Source: Clytia hemisphaerica (lineage: Eukaryota > Cnidaria > Hydrozoa > Leptothecata > Clytiidae). From it: a DNA stretch of 64,000 nucleotides. Below, in pieces: positions 22,286 through 33,796 of the stretch; the stretch's first letter is position 1, and every line of letters starts with the position of its first letter. A program made the position numbers and the translations under genes. The notes below the pieces were generated by a model. That model searched no databases. It was not told the origin of the DNA and saw nothing but the letters and a program-made list of their open reading frames with translations. Location of the stretch: the NCBI GenBank assembly GCA_902728285.1, contig CACVBU010000878.1, positions 1,675,786-1,739,785 of the forward strand. Direction: 5' to 3'.

Positions 22286-22470
22286 GGTCGGACATGATGT
22301 CCGACTAGAACCGATTTGGGTCAGACATTTCAGCAATTGGGTCGGACAATGTCCGATGTCCGACCATTATTTCGAGCCCTGGACGTCATCATCACAAGAT
22401 TCGCAGTATTTTGAGTTTCGTGCATAACCCCTTTTACGATTGATGTTTTGAACTAGCCATGTCAATTTCT
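22286..22470 (+). repeat. direct duplicate of 20844-21035, starting at an N
   Basis: From the base after the ambiguous N (22285), the sequence repeats the right end of the hAT-like element and its 3' flank nearly exactly. It then diverges at CAATTTCTACAAAG. The abrupt start at an N suggests an assembly junction. Confidence 0.85.
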
Positions 22471-23129
22471 ACAAAGTTTCTACAAAAATTTCTACAAAAA
22501 AGAAGAGAAGAAAATACTGTGTTCAAAATTAAAAAAAATTTACCTTGCTTTTGCAGGAATCAATTATCCTTTTGATGCCTAATTTTACACTCATGTCCTT
22601 TAAATCACGTTTTAAATCATTTTGATATCAAATGGTAAGTCAATGTCAAAGTGAGTTTCAGGAAGACTATCACAAAAACTCACTAAAATTCAAGTCTTTG
22701 GCTTCCATCCATTTTTTCCATTTCCTTGAATAGAGTAGCCCGTGTGCTTATTTCAAAGTTTATTTAAAGCTTGATGGAATAAAGCCTAGATAATAGAATG
22801 TTATTGGAGCGCCAAAACAGTTTTTAAGCAATCGGCGCATGGCGGATCATAATGGCGGAATGAGTAATCAGATCCAGAAAATAAAACAATGTGGTGGCGG
22901 AGTGAAGATCAAAAGCTGAAAAAAAGTGAAGAAGTTTATTCTGTAAAGATTTCTGGATTTATAAATAGCTATATCTTCAGGTAAAGTACTGACTTACCCA
23001 AAAAAAACAATACAAAAGTTCCCTTCACAATCAAAATCCCAAAAATTTGGATAGTGCTGTTGTATTGCCGTTTTGTGAATGCTTTTTTAATAATTGTTTT
23101 AGCTCTAGAGCTAGGAGGGAACTTTTGGA
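22471..23129. other. no gene seen
   Basis: AT-rich sequence with no recognisable exon, RNA gene or clear repeat boundary. Confidence 0.5.
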
Positions 23130-23300
23130 TAGACCTTTTTTTAAAGAGGCTACCCTGTTGAATAATTATGTACTCCAGCAGATAAACAATGCATTAATTA
23201 TTACAATATGCATGTACAGTAATTATGCATGGCTGTATCATTGTTTTTCTGCTGGAGTACATAATTATTCAACAGAGTGGCCTCTTTAAAAAAAGGTCTA
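23130..23300. mobile_element. 171-bp MITE with ~57-bp TIRs, TA-flanked
   Basis: GACCTTTTTTTAAAGAGGC at the left and its inverse at the right. The match continues inward through AATAATTATGTACTCCAGCA and beyond. TA on both sides. Nearly the whole element is one hairpin. Confidence 0.9.
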
Positions 23301-23589
23301 TTGTTTTGGCAGTTTAGTCACACTAGGAAAAAAGCTTTTAAAAAAAGGAACATCAGTCATCTACAGGATGTATTTGCATCAGCAAGTATGAGAGTTACCT
23401 GAATCAAGTTCAAGTTCCCAAGACAATTAATTAATTAAAGGACCATCCTGTCTGTGTGGCGCTCCGGAAACGTCCGGAGCAAAAAGTGCAATTTTTTTCA
23501 TGCTACGGAACACTGGAAGAACACATTTGCCATATTGAATTGCATGCAAAAATTATGGTGGCCGCTGAATTGCCGTGGTGAAATTCCCT

Positions 23590-24880
23590 TAGGCGGCTTC
23601 CAAACTAGAGATTTTTAAGATTTTACCAGTTTTTTAGCAATTCTTGCCTCGCTAACCCAAATCTTGCAACCTCTTTACCTATAGGAAGATCGAAATTAGA
23701 GTTTTTCAGTGTTCGGAAAAAAACACATAGCAGAAATTTTTTCATCTTCACAGGATCGATTGTCAACAACAAAATACATCTTTTTGGTCTTTGGGTTTAT
23801 TTCTGACGTTTTTCCTTCAAAGAATATCAATCACTTTCCTTTTCCCCTTGAGCGCGCAAGAAAAAAATGATTAGCTCCCTTTCTCGCGCCGGCAAATAAA
23901 GATGAGGCGGCAATCTACTTAGTTTTCGCCCCATTTTGCGCCCACGATAGAATGGTCCAAATACGGGGGTATTTCAAATGATAAACTATGTCGTTCTGTA
24001 AGTGTTTATTTTCTGAGAGATACAAATAGTATATTGAATATTATTAACTTATTTATTTAAGTATTTTTGAGCGCAAATTTAGATATATGGTTAAATAAAA
24101 AACAAATGATAGCAGTTCTGTTTTTTTTCCTCAAACCCCTGGGAAAATTTTTTTTGCTGACTTAGCTATTTTACAAATCTCGGAAAAGAACTCCCATATG
24201 AATTTTGATACATAACCCAATTGGTTCATTCCGGAACGGCTTCAAGAAAGTCATAATGGCAGATAATTTTAAAAGTTTCTGAGGAAATGTGTGTAATTTA
24301 TCTATGTCGGTGGCTTGTTGATATGATTCTTTAAAAAAAAAAAAAGATAACAGGTACCTTAAGTGGTCCTAAATCCGACAGCCCTGCCTAAATCCGATGG
24401 GGTTTTTCAAAGATACAAACTAAAATAAAAACAAACCTTCGCTGTGATGCAATGAAGATACCAAAGTGTCAACTAAACTGAGAGATTTGATACACTATAC
24501 CGTGAGTAGTCCTAAATCTGACAGCCCTGCCTAAATCCGACCCTCCAAATAACTGCTATGAAAAAAATTCTATGTTTACAAACATTTCCTTCTCCAAGTT
24601 GAACAATAAACTATTGCAAGAACTCTCCAAACAAAACATCTAATAAGACAGAATAAGATGACCATAATGTCAAGGTGTCAATAAATGTGATAAAAAATGT
24701 GTGAGTTGTAAAAGTAATTACCTCCTATTATTCTGAATTTGTTGCTCGTGTTTAAAACGTTAACAATTTTGTAATAAAAAATTATGTTTTGTATTAGAAG
24801 CAATTATTGTCATTTTGGTTCAATTGGTTCAGCTTTTCTAATCTTGGAATATCGAGGTTCCAGCTACACTGCAAATGAAT
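23590..24880 (-). repeat. inverted copy of 19430-20225, interrupted
   Basis: Reverse complement of the 19430-20225 block. Near its end, at GATAACAGGTA, it is interrupted by about 480 bases (24355-24832) that begin with the TACCNTNAGTGGTCCTAAATCCGA terminus. It then resumes at CTTTTCTAATCTTGG. Confidence 0.8.
24355..24832. mobile_element. insertion with AGTGGTCCTAAATCCGACAG ends
   Basis: The terminus word occurs at 24355 and again, direct, at 24498. A complete palindromic member is at 30730-30946. The resumed host repeat marks the insertion's limits. The exact right end is uncertain. Confidence 0.6.
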
Positions 24881-25075
24881 GACCTGGCTGGTCATTAAAA
24901 TACAAAGTTAAATCAAAACAAAAATGGTAGAGTAGAGCTGCGAGCAGAGCTGCATAGTTTATTTGTTTTGAAATTTTGCTGCTTTGATTGGTCAGTCATT
25001 TGATGCCTATGCAAGTTTTCCTCCACTGATGCAAGTTACCCGACTTCACTATGAGTTACCCAACTTTACAGTATT
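24876..25075. mobile_element. MITE-like repeat, related to 31383-31600
   Basis: Shares GACCTGGCTGGTCATTAAAATAC, AAATCAAAACAAAAATGG and a CTCCACTGATGCAAGTT edge (inverted) with 31383-31600, so the two copies lie in the same body orientation with related ends. Confidence 0.6.
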
Positions 25076-25139
25076 AAAGTGTAATCTTGTAGAAGAAAGA
25101 TTAAATTTACTTCTCTTGAAAACTAAAAATAATTACATT

Positions 25140-25620
25140 CGCTCATCTCTTAGAACAAGCATTTAAAAAAAACCATAACATTAGACATATAAACTCAAGC
25201 TGAAAAATCACCAGCAAAGGTACAAAAATAATCCTTATTCGGCTAATGGTAAATTATTCTCCTGGGAATAGAACCACCAAATGATCAGATTAAAGCATTG
25301 ATCTGAACCCCCTGATTTACAACGGTTTTTACTAACTTGTTGCAGTTGACCTTGTATATCAAAACGGGGGTTTTAATATTTTCTTGCACAGGAAAGAATG
25401 TGTGACGTCATAATTACTGCTTTCAGTTTGCGTGTTTTCAAAGTTTGATGTGTGTACTCCTTTTTTGTGGAATTTTTTAATGGCCTGAAAACAGAATATG
25501 CTATGTCTTTAAGAACAATTTTTCCAGGCTTTTGTTGTTCTGTAAATATTTATTTTTGGATTAAGAATTAAGAAACTCCATTTTGTATTGTTCTAATGAT
25601 TACAATATTTTTGTTTTGAT
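25140..25620 (+). repeat. third copy of the 19050-19430 block
   Basis: Direct copy that lacks the GGACCTACC element at the junction but has its own ~95-base insertion at 25300-25395, bounded by CCCCCTGATT...GGGGGTTTTAATA. Confidence 0.8.
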
Positions 25621-26499
25621 TTCAAAAAATGTCTCGTCACAACATTCTATAAATTTTTTAGTGTTTTGTTTCTTTATTCAAACGTTTTGAAGAGATTTGA
25701 ATTTTACGATAAACATTCAAACTATATTCTCGATATTCTCGACAGTCAATAAAAAGAATAGACACTAGATAATAAAACTTTTTGCTGTCATACATAATGC
25801 CAGCAAACGAAAACAGATTAAAAGCGGCCAGCAAAAAACAGCAGCAGGGATCGAATTAGTGTATCGCATTTCGCAATTCGCGATGCGTTTTCTTACAAGC
25901 TAAAAATTGAAAATTATTGATCCATTTTAGGATGCAAAATCATGCTTATCAAAAAATTGTGATATACTTTTCCATCCCTTATTTCGATGCCTGAGCAGCC
26001 CGGTAAATTGACCACTTTATAAAGCCACTAAGGCTGCTTTAATAAGACGCTTTCTGTTGTGGACTTTTATCCGCCTTTAATATTATCGGAACAGCCTAAG
26101 CGGTGTAAACGGTTTAAGAAAAAGCCGATCACAGATCGGTAAAGGAAAGTGTGATCTTTGGGCTGATTAGCTTTTCAGGTACTTAAAATTACTTAGGAGT
26201 CACTTAGGTCAACATCCCTCATCTAATTCTGACACCCTTTTTAGAGATTGAAATAATCAGATTTCTTCCTCTCTACTGCTAAGCAAAATCAATCAGCAAT
26301 TTTGAAAAACCTTCCTTTTATTCTCAACTCTAAAGTAAAGAGGGGTGTCGGAATTATATGGGGGGTGTCGGAATTATACTACTAGGGAAGTACATGTATG
26401 AGTTATGGAAATAGTCACAACACAATATAGCTTTTCTTAATATTAGATTCTCTTTATACTCATTTGCACTGGGCGAAATAATGTCTTTCAAATCGTCGG

Positions 26500-26900
26500 A
26501 AAGATGTAGGAAGGTCACATTTCCACACCTTTCGACAGAGTTGAAAGTTGGTCTTTCAACAAAAATTGGAAAGATGTGCACCTTACCTTTCAACATCTTT
26601 CGACCAGATCATCTTCCCATCTTTCCAAAAAAGTTGAAAGACGACCTTCTCAAACTTTCAAACAGGCTGGGAAAATGAAATTCCCAACTTCCTAATATGT
26701 TGAAATTTCATATTCTGACATCTTTCGACAGGTTTTAAAGTTGGTATTTCAACAAGGATGGGGAAGTTGTGCACCTTACCTTCCAACATCTTTCGACAAG
26801 ATCGTCTTCCCAACTTTCCAAAAAAGTTGAAAGACCACATTCTCAAACTTTCAAACAGGCTTGAAAAATTAAATTCCTAACTTCCTAATATGTTGAAATT
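26500..26900. repeat. ~193-bp tandem dimer in the left arm
   Basis: GTGCACCTTACCTTYCAACATCTTTCGAC occurs at 26576 and 26769. The units share their flanks (AAAAAAGTTGAAAGAC, CTTCCTAATATGTTGAA). Confidence 0.85.
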
Positions 26901-27164
26901 TCATATTCCGAAACTTTCTAAATACTTTGGAAGATGATTTTTGCTTTTTTCGAAATCTTTCATTAACAAGTCTTCAAAAGTAAATGAGAGATCTTTTAAA
27001 TAATTTGTGTTTATGTGCGGATAAATTTTTTCTGTGACATTAAAACGAACAATTCATTTATTTACAAAGCATAGAAAACAGAAAAAATGAAACAAAATAG
27101 TACGGTAGTGATGACTTTTTGCTAAAAAATTAAGTAGTCTAAATAAAATAATTCTGAATGACAA

Positions 27165-27425
27165 ATTACACGTTTTGTATAAGAACAATTTTATTAGAAC
27201 ACGAGGCTGAAATTTGGCCAAAACCTAAGAACAATTAAGAACAATCTGAGCCTCAGCTTTCAGAAATTATCAAGAAAACACTTATTTTAATAGATTTTAA
27301 CTGATTTTTAAGTAAAGAAACTAAGCGGCTAAGAACATCATAAGAACATTTAAGCCTGGAAAATTGCAAAAATTAAGAACAGCCCAGCCTGAGCAAGAAT
27401 TTACTGGTTCTTATAAAAAATGCGT
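27165..27425. mobile_element. MITE with TTACACG..ATAAGAAC ends
   Basis: The left ATTACACGTTTTGTATAAGAAC is mirrored by the right GTTCTTATAAAAAATGCGTGTAAT. AAGAACA words recur inside. A second copy, in opposite orientation within the same large element, is at 32391-32597. Confidence 0.8.
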
Positions 27426-28462
27426 GTAATTTCTATAATTTAATTTCATTTTCAATAATAAAATAACTAATCTAAATTATAAGTTTTTAGAATCTTCGTC
27501 CCTATCAAGGAATAGATTGGCCATAGGGCTTCAAAGGACATTAAAGGATACATTGAAATTTCTATTCCCGTAAGTGCGAAATCCTCGTTAAATACTTTGG
27601 GAATGCTTTCTACAATGGAGATCAATTCTACTAAATTATAGACATTTTTATAAGCATACTGCTAACAAGCATATCCAGACTGATCTCTTGGAAAAATTAA
27701 ACATTGCCTATAAAGCATATGCTGAGCCTCAGTTAACAAAGTTTCAAATAATTTAATCTCCTAAATCACAAAAAAAAACAAGCATAATATCCGAGTGGTA
27801 AGTCAAACTTCCTAGAAAAAAGTCAAAAAGTTTCTTGAATGGGCGGATGGTGGAACAAAATTATGGGCGGTGGGGTTTTAGGGAAGATTTGGGCGCCTGG
27901 GGTATTAGCCGGTATTATAAATATAAAACCTAACATAATGAAGTAAAAAATATGAAAAATATAAAAATATTGTATAATAAATTAAAAAATTATGCAAATC
28001 ACTCTAAAAAGATGACACTATGAATAATGAAAGCTATGCCAAATAAACTCTTTTGTGCTCAATTAGGGGAGGGTAGAAAAACCATAAAGTACAAGTCATT
28101 ATTAAAAACTGATATTAAGATGATTTTCCCAAAATGCCCTAGTCTGAATAAACGTCCCACCTACTTTGTAATTTTTTAAAAAAAATTGTGGACTCCGACA
28201 TTTTGACAAAATTAATTTCAGGGGTAAACCAAAAGTCTCTCCATTTTCTCAATTTAACATATTCTGGGATATTTTTGAATGCTTTTGAAGAATATTTTCA
28301 AACCTTAAACACATTATCCAACGAAAAATCTACACAGTAAAAGAAGCATAAATCTGAACCAGACCGAAAATTTTTAAACTCCACCTTGTTATTCAGACCC
28401 CCACACTTTTATTAGATTTTGCAATATTTTATCATAATTTATAATATACTTGGGACCTAGAG

Positions 28463-28939
28463 TACTTTAGGCGTACAAACTTTCGCGAGCAGAAACTTTC
28501 GCGAGGACGAAAAATCGCGAAATTCACGACATTTACTTTCGCGAATTTAACGGAAAAATATTTTTCGCGAGCATGAACGAAATATTTTAAACCAGTATGT
28601 TTTTATTCTGAGCATGAACTTTCGCGAATCAAGACGTAAAATTGAGAATTTTCACATGAAAAAATGGCTTAGAGGGACAAGTACTTCTTGGATTAGCTTG
28701 AAACATTTGTCCTTTGACTTAGTAGTCTTTTAGCAGGCTAAAAAGTGCCATAAAAGTTACATTTTATTCAAAGTTGGAAGTTTTACAGATTTTCTATTTT
28801 GTCAAGAATTTTTCGCGAGCATAAACTTTCGCGAATGGCCCTTCCTAGAATTTTTAAAGACATTTACTTTCGCGAAAAGGGCCAAAATTCGCGAAAATCG
28901 CGAAAGTTTCTGCTCGCGAAAGTTTGTACGCCTAAAGTA
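28463..28939. mobile_element. MITE with TACTTTAGGCGTACAAAC ends, TA-flanked
   Basis: About 42 bases at each end are inverted repeats without mismatch by eye. They contain the iterated word TTTCGCGA. TA at the extremes fits Tc1/mariner-like target duplication. 477 bases, non-coding. Confidence 0.9.
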
Positions 28940-30729
28940 GTCAAAAATGAAGGTTTTTAAGCCCTTTTCAGAAAAAATTCATAAAATGGGAGGGAGTCTT
29001 ATAAAATTATATTACGGTAATATTTTCCAAAAATATGACCCACAATCTCACTCCAGTCCTCAGTTTAGTTGTTCACTTATTAGACTGAGGTTATTGTGCT
29101 ATACAACACGTGATGGTACAGTATTGTCAATCCTTTGAAGATGGTACAGATTGACTCTTACAATTAAGCATTAAAGAGTGCAAGAATACCTTCTATCATT
29201 CAGCAACCAATTATTGCAATGAAAATATTACCAAGTTATTATTTTCGAAGTTGAAACGAACTACCACATGAAGCATATAAATATCTTGATTGCATGGCAG
29301 CAACATACATTTTTGTTTTGCAGCATCGTTTTTCAAGTGCATTTCAAAATCAGCCAGTAACTGTCCTTACATCATGAGCCTAATAAAACAAATAGAAATT
29401 GAATCAGTATTGAAATCCAGGCATACAAAATGGTGTATAACTAAAAGAGGTTTGTAAAATTGTTGATAAGTTATTTACAGCTTTCAGTAGACTATAGTAG
29501 AAAAACCCTTTAGTAAGACAAATTATTCAGATTGTTTCTATTTCTAAAGAGTTCTAAAAAAGGTTACAAAAACCTATTTTCAAAAATATTTTGAATTTAG
29601 GTCAAGACTTTGTGTACTGTAACAAAATTTTAGCTTCTTTTGATGTACAATGGAATAGTATCATCAACAGTCTTGTATTACTGGATTATATTACAAAAAA
29701 TACTTACCGTGTTGTATTTTGTTCCTTGTTCAATGGATAAAATGAATCTATTTTCAATGAAATCCCCAAAACTTCAATGGCTCAATGTCGACACTCATTC
29801 AATGTATCCTATAAACATGAAAGTTTTATGAAAATTTGACACACTGTAAAGCTTGCCACTTCAGAGTTTAAAAAGTAATTTCTCTGTTCTACACATTTTT
29901 TATAAGCAATCAGGCTGCTAAGGCTTGAGGCCTCAAATTTGTCAATATTTTCCACTATCTCGAAAAGTGACAGCTGTTTTAGATGATCTAACCATGGCAA
30001 ACTATAGCCCTTTGACCCAATACACATAAATATGGTATAATATTAGGGGTATTCAAAGCAATTTTTTCAGAAAATGGACCAGAATGCTAAGTAACCCTAG
30101 GCCTGACCAGAAAATTGGAGTTGCTTATTAAAAAATGTGTATTTAATCATGTCATCTTTTTCAGTTCCATAGCAAAAACAAAAACGTCAACATTTCTTTG
30201 TTTTTAGACTAAAAAACTATGTCTAAAAGGCCTACCTTCAGCTATGTTATCATTTGATATTATTCCACGTTGAGTTTAATTTGACATCATTTTTTACTTC
30301 AACCATGTTATGACAAAATCTTCATTAATTCTAACAGGGAAGTCAGAATAAGATGATCTGACAGCTTGCATTCCAACCAACCAACTTTTATTTTATCTCC
30401 TGAAAATGGAAAGACAACTAGTTAAAACAAAAGTGACCAGCTTTGGTCCAGGGGGATCAAGCAGTTAGTACAAGACATCATACCAGTTGGTGCCTGGTGG
30501 TGTGTTATGTGAATTTGATTTCCTTACAAAAATCTTAAAATCGGTTTTCAGGTTGTCAGAGAAATTTATTATCTAAAATATTTCCTAAAATGTTGTAATC
30601 TCCTATTGAAAGATGAAAAAATTCAAAGGTTCTAAAGGGACCAGATATTATTTTATCTGATTATATATATTCTTTTTATCTGTCACTGTAACGGTCAAAA
30701 ACCTACTTTCAAGGGTAGTACTAAGTGTA

Positions 30730-30946
30730 TACCGTGAGTGGTCCTAAATTTGACAGCCTTGCTTAATTCCAACTCCCCAAATAACGGGTATGAAAAAAAT
30801 TCTATGTTTGCTTCAGATGCATACGGCCGCGCGGGACGCACGCATATACCGCGCGGTATATGTATATTGTTTTCATTTTAGTTTGTATCTTTGAAAGACC
30901 ACGTCGGATTTAGGCAGGGCTGTCGGATTTAGGACCACTCATGGTA
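30730..30946. mobile_element. 217-bp MITE with AGTGGTCCTAAAT ends
   Basis: TACCGTGAGTGGTCCTAAAT at the left is mirrored at the right. The centre contains a GC-rich palindrome (GCGCGG...CCGCGC). TA at both ends. Related partial copies are at 24355 and 24498. Confidence 0.85.
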
Positions 30947-31094
30947 TGTGTGATGATGTTACCAGCTTCTTACGAAAAGGCATTTAGATGACATGTCTTG
31001 TACTAGCTGCTTGACCCCCTACTTGGTTGATTATCAAGAAGAATTCCTGTATATACATTACACATTATAATAGATAAAAAATTGGTATTAAAAC

Positions 31095-31690
31095 GTCCTT
31101 GGTGGAAAACTTTTGAAAAGGAGGCTTTCACCTAGGGGGTGGGGCACTGATCTAGACAGCCGACAGGGATGTGCCGTTGGAGTTTGAAAAGTGGACCCTG
31201 TCAGATATGAATTTTCGGCAAAATTGGGACCCTGTCAGAACGAAAAATTGAAAATTTTTCCCATTTTCACCCTGAAAAGTGGCAAAAATTAATAAAAGTA
31301 GATGAAAAATTAAAAGATTTTCTGATTTCCACCCTGAAGATTGTCCAAAATAATCAAAAATCTAAATTTTTGGGAACCTGTCATATACCGTGAGATTGGG
31401 CAACTTGCATCAGTGGAGGCTAACATGCATAGCTCTCGAATGATTGACCTGGCTGGTTTGGTCATTAAAATACAACATTAAATCAAAACAAAAATGGTAG
31501 AGTATGAGAATGGTAGTAGCAGAGCTGCGTAGTTCATTTGTTTTGAAATTTTTCTGATTTAATTGGTCAGCCGTCTGATGGCTATGGAGCCTAAAAATGT
31601 GACCCTGTCACCAGCAGCGAAACATACCCAATTTTGCCTAAGTGTCTCCCCCTCTGGGAGGCTAATACCCTGAAGTTTTTCAAAAGTAAA
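31095..31690. mobile_element. degraded C/G-tract element and nested MITE
   Basis: GGTGGAAAACTTTTGAAAAGGAGGC at 31100 is inverted-matched by GAGGCTAATACCCTG...TTTTTCAAAAG at 31660. CCCTGTCAGA words repeat inside. The 31383-31600 part is a copy of the repeat at 24876. The same words occur at 59264-59520. Confidence 0.55.
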
Positions 31691-32390
31691 TTGTTGTGGA
31701 AAATCCACATCGTCCACTTGGGTTTAACAGACTATAACTGGAACTGCCCATAGCTTTGAAAAGCTGTGGTGTAGCCATGTGTATGTGTATGTATAGTCAT
31801 ACAGACACATACCACACTTCAATCATACTTTTTGTGTCCAGTGTGGTTGATAATTAGAAATATATAAAAAGGAGCTCACCTTAGCATCTTTTAATTCCCA
31901 TTTCATATCTTTAGAATAAAGTTTCCATTTGCACTGCATTTTGGCTTTGCTTTGGTTTGCTGTCTTCCTCATCACACACACACACTGCCTTCCACTCCAC
32001 AGCTTCCAGTTTCAAAATTACAAAAAGAAATTTGCCGGCAATCATAAATCATAACATTCGAAAATAATCTAAGTTTTTTTCCGGGGGTTTGCAAAAGTAC
32101 TTCCAATGATGTGGATATTATATTTACAGTATTTAACCATAAACTGTGTATGTAATACACTTAGAACTATTTCATTTTACAAGAAATTTAGATATTTTAG
32201 TATCTTCTTGTGTTTTAAACGTCAAAAATTATGCTTCAGATAGTCTTTTTGATCCCCGGTAATCATCAGTGCGGACTTTGGTTCGTAAACGTTTTGGCGC
32301 GTCCTTCTTTCAGCAACATGGAAAAACCAAGAGAAGTTCATCTTTCGAGAAGTTGAAAGACGTCGAAATACGAGCGTCGAAATTTTTGCT

Positions 32391-32597
32391 TTTTTTATAA
32401 GAAGAACCAGAAAATTTTGGCTCAGGCTGGGCTGTCTGGACTGTTCTTAATTTTTCGAGGTTTTTAGGCTTAAATGTTCTTACGATTAGTTTTCTTCCTT
32501 AAGAAATTAAAATGGCTTAAAATCTATTAAAACCCATTAAAATCAGCAAACTCGTGTTCTTTTGAAATTGTTCCTATATAAAAAAGCGTGTATTTAA
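32391..32597. mobile_element. MITE of the ATAAGAAC/CGTGTATTT family
   Basis: The right end TATAAAAAAGCGTGTATTTA and the left TTTTTTATAAGAAGAACC show the family termini. Inverted relative to 27165-27425. Confidence 0.65.
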
Positions 32598-32630
32598 AAA
32601 ATATTAAACATTAAATATTAAACGTAAAAG

Positions 32631-33060
32631 TGTAAAAGTTCGCCTTTCGAAAAGTTGGAAGACGTCGATATACGAGTTTTAGACATCTTTTTGAAAAATT
32701 GAAAGTTTCTATTTCGAAACTTTTGAAAGACAGAGAAGTTCATCTTTCGAAAAGTTAAAAGACGTCGATAAACGACTTTTCAACATCTTTTTGAAAAATT
32801 GAAAGTTCATATTTCAAAACTTTTGAAATACAGAGAAGTTCATCTTTCGAAAAGTTGAAAGACGTCGATAAACGACTTTTCAACATCTTTTTGAAAAATT
32901 GAAAGTTCAAATTTCGAAACTTTTGAAATACAGAGAAGTTCATCTTTCGAAAAGTTGAAAGACGTCGATAAACGACTTTTCAACATCTTTTTGAAAAATT
33001 GAAAGTTCATATTTCAAAACTTTTGAAATACAGAGAAGTTCGTCTTTCGAAAAATAGAAA
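32631..33060. repeat. 100-bp tandem satellite, about 4 units
   Basis: CAGAGAAGTTCATCTTTCGA starts at 32731, 32831 and 32931, and in variant form at 33031, giving a period of exactly 100. A diverged unit precedes and others follow to about 33290. The units contain internal inverted words (CTTTCGAAAAG). Confidence 0.93.
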
Positions 33061-33796
33061 GTTGTTGGAAGATGAATTTTCAACAAAATTCAACAAACTT
33101 GTAAGTTCGTCTTTCCAAATCTTGGAAAAATAGAGAAGTTCATCTTCCTAAAAGTCGAAAGACATCGAAAGATGAGCTTCCAATATCTTTCAACAAATTT
33201 GAAACTTCATCTTTCGAAAATTTTGGAAATTTGTTGAAAGTTGATCTTCTCAACATCTTTCGAAAATGGAAAGACAAGATTTCGCCCAGTGTTGCTCCTT
33301 TGTATTATTAATTAGATTGAATAAAAGAAATCACTCTATGATAGATTTCTAGAGGGGATTTTTTTAGGTTGAAAACTTTTATCAAAAATATTCTTTTAAT
33401 TTAACTTAAACATAAAATTCTAGGGGGCTATAAGATATATATGAGTTTTGATATTTTTCTATAAGCTTGATAATTTTAGTTTGTGTTTCGTGCTTTCAGG
33501 AAATATATGGGTTGCTGTTTTCAGCAATTGTAGATGATTTTAAATAATCTGTTTTGAATTTCAACAGTTTAAGACTGGTTAATTTTTTTTTTTCAGGAAC
33601 AATACATTGGAATTTTGAGAGTTTTGACGTTTTTGTACTTTTTCAGATCTTTTTTGTTTAATATGAAAACAAATCAGTAAAATATAGATATAGTATCTCT
33701 TAAAATTACATTTTCTTAACTACAGTAATCATTTTAAGAATTAGATTGATTTTAATCTTTTTAGAAAAGAAAAAATGAAATTTGAGAAAATACAAA

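Larger units (their letters stand above)
26467..33291. mobile_element. candidate CACTA-like element with repetitive subterminal arms
   Basis: CACTGGGCGAAAT at the left is exactly inverted at the right, and the match extends to TGTCTTTC. TTG stands outside both ends as a possible 3-bp duplication. CACTA/EnSpm elements begin CACT(A/G), duplicate 3 bp and have repeated subterminal regions. Here the arms are 193-bp and 100-bp tandem units built of GAAAGAT/ATCTTTC words. No transposase frame is visible, so it would be non-autonomous or decayed. It holds several nested MITEs. Alternatively the ends belong to two separate elements. Confidence 0.55.

Noticed and set aside
32631..33060. CRISPR-like array
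   Set aside because: The 100-bp units are uniform throughout with no repeat/spacer alternation. The context is a eukaryotic genome with introns.
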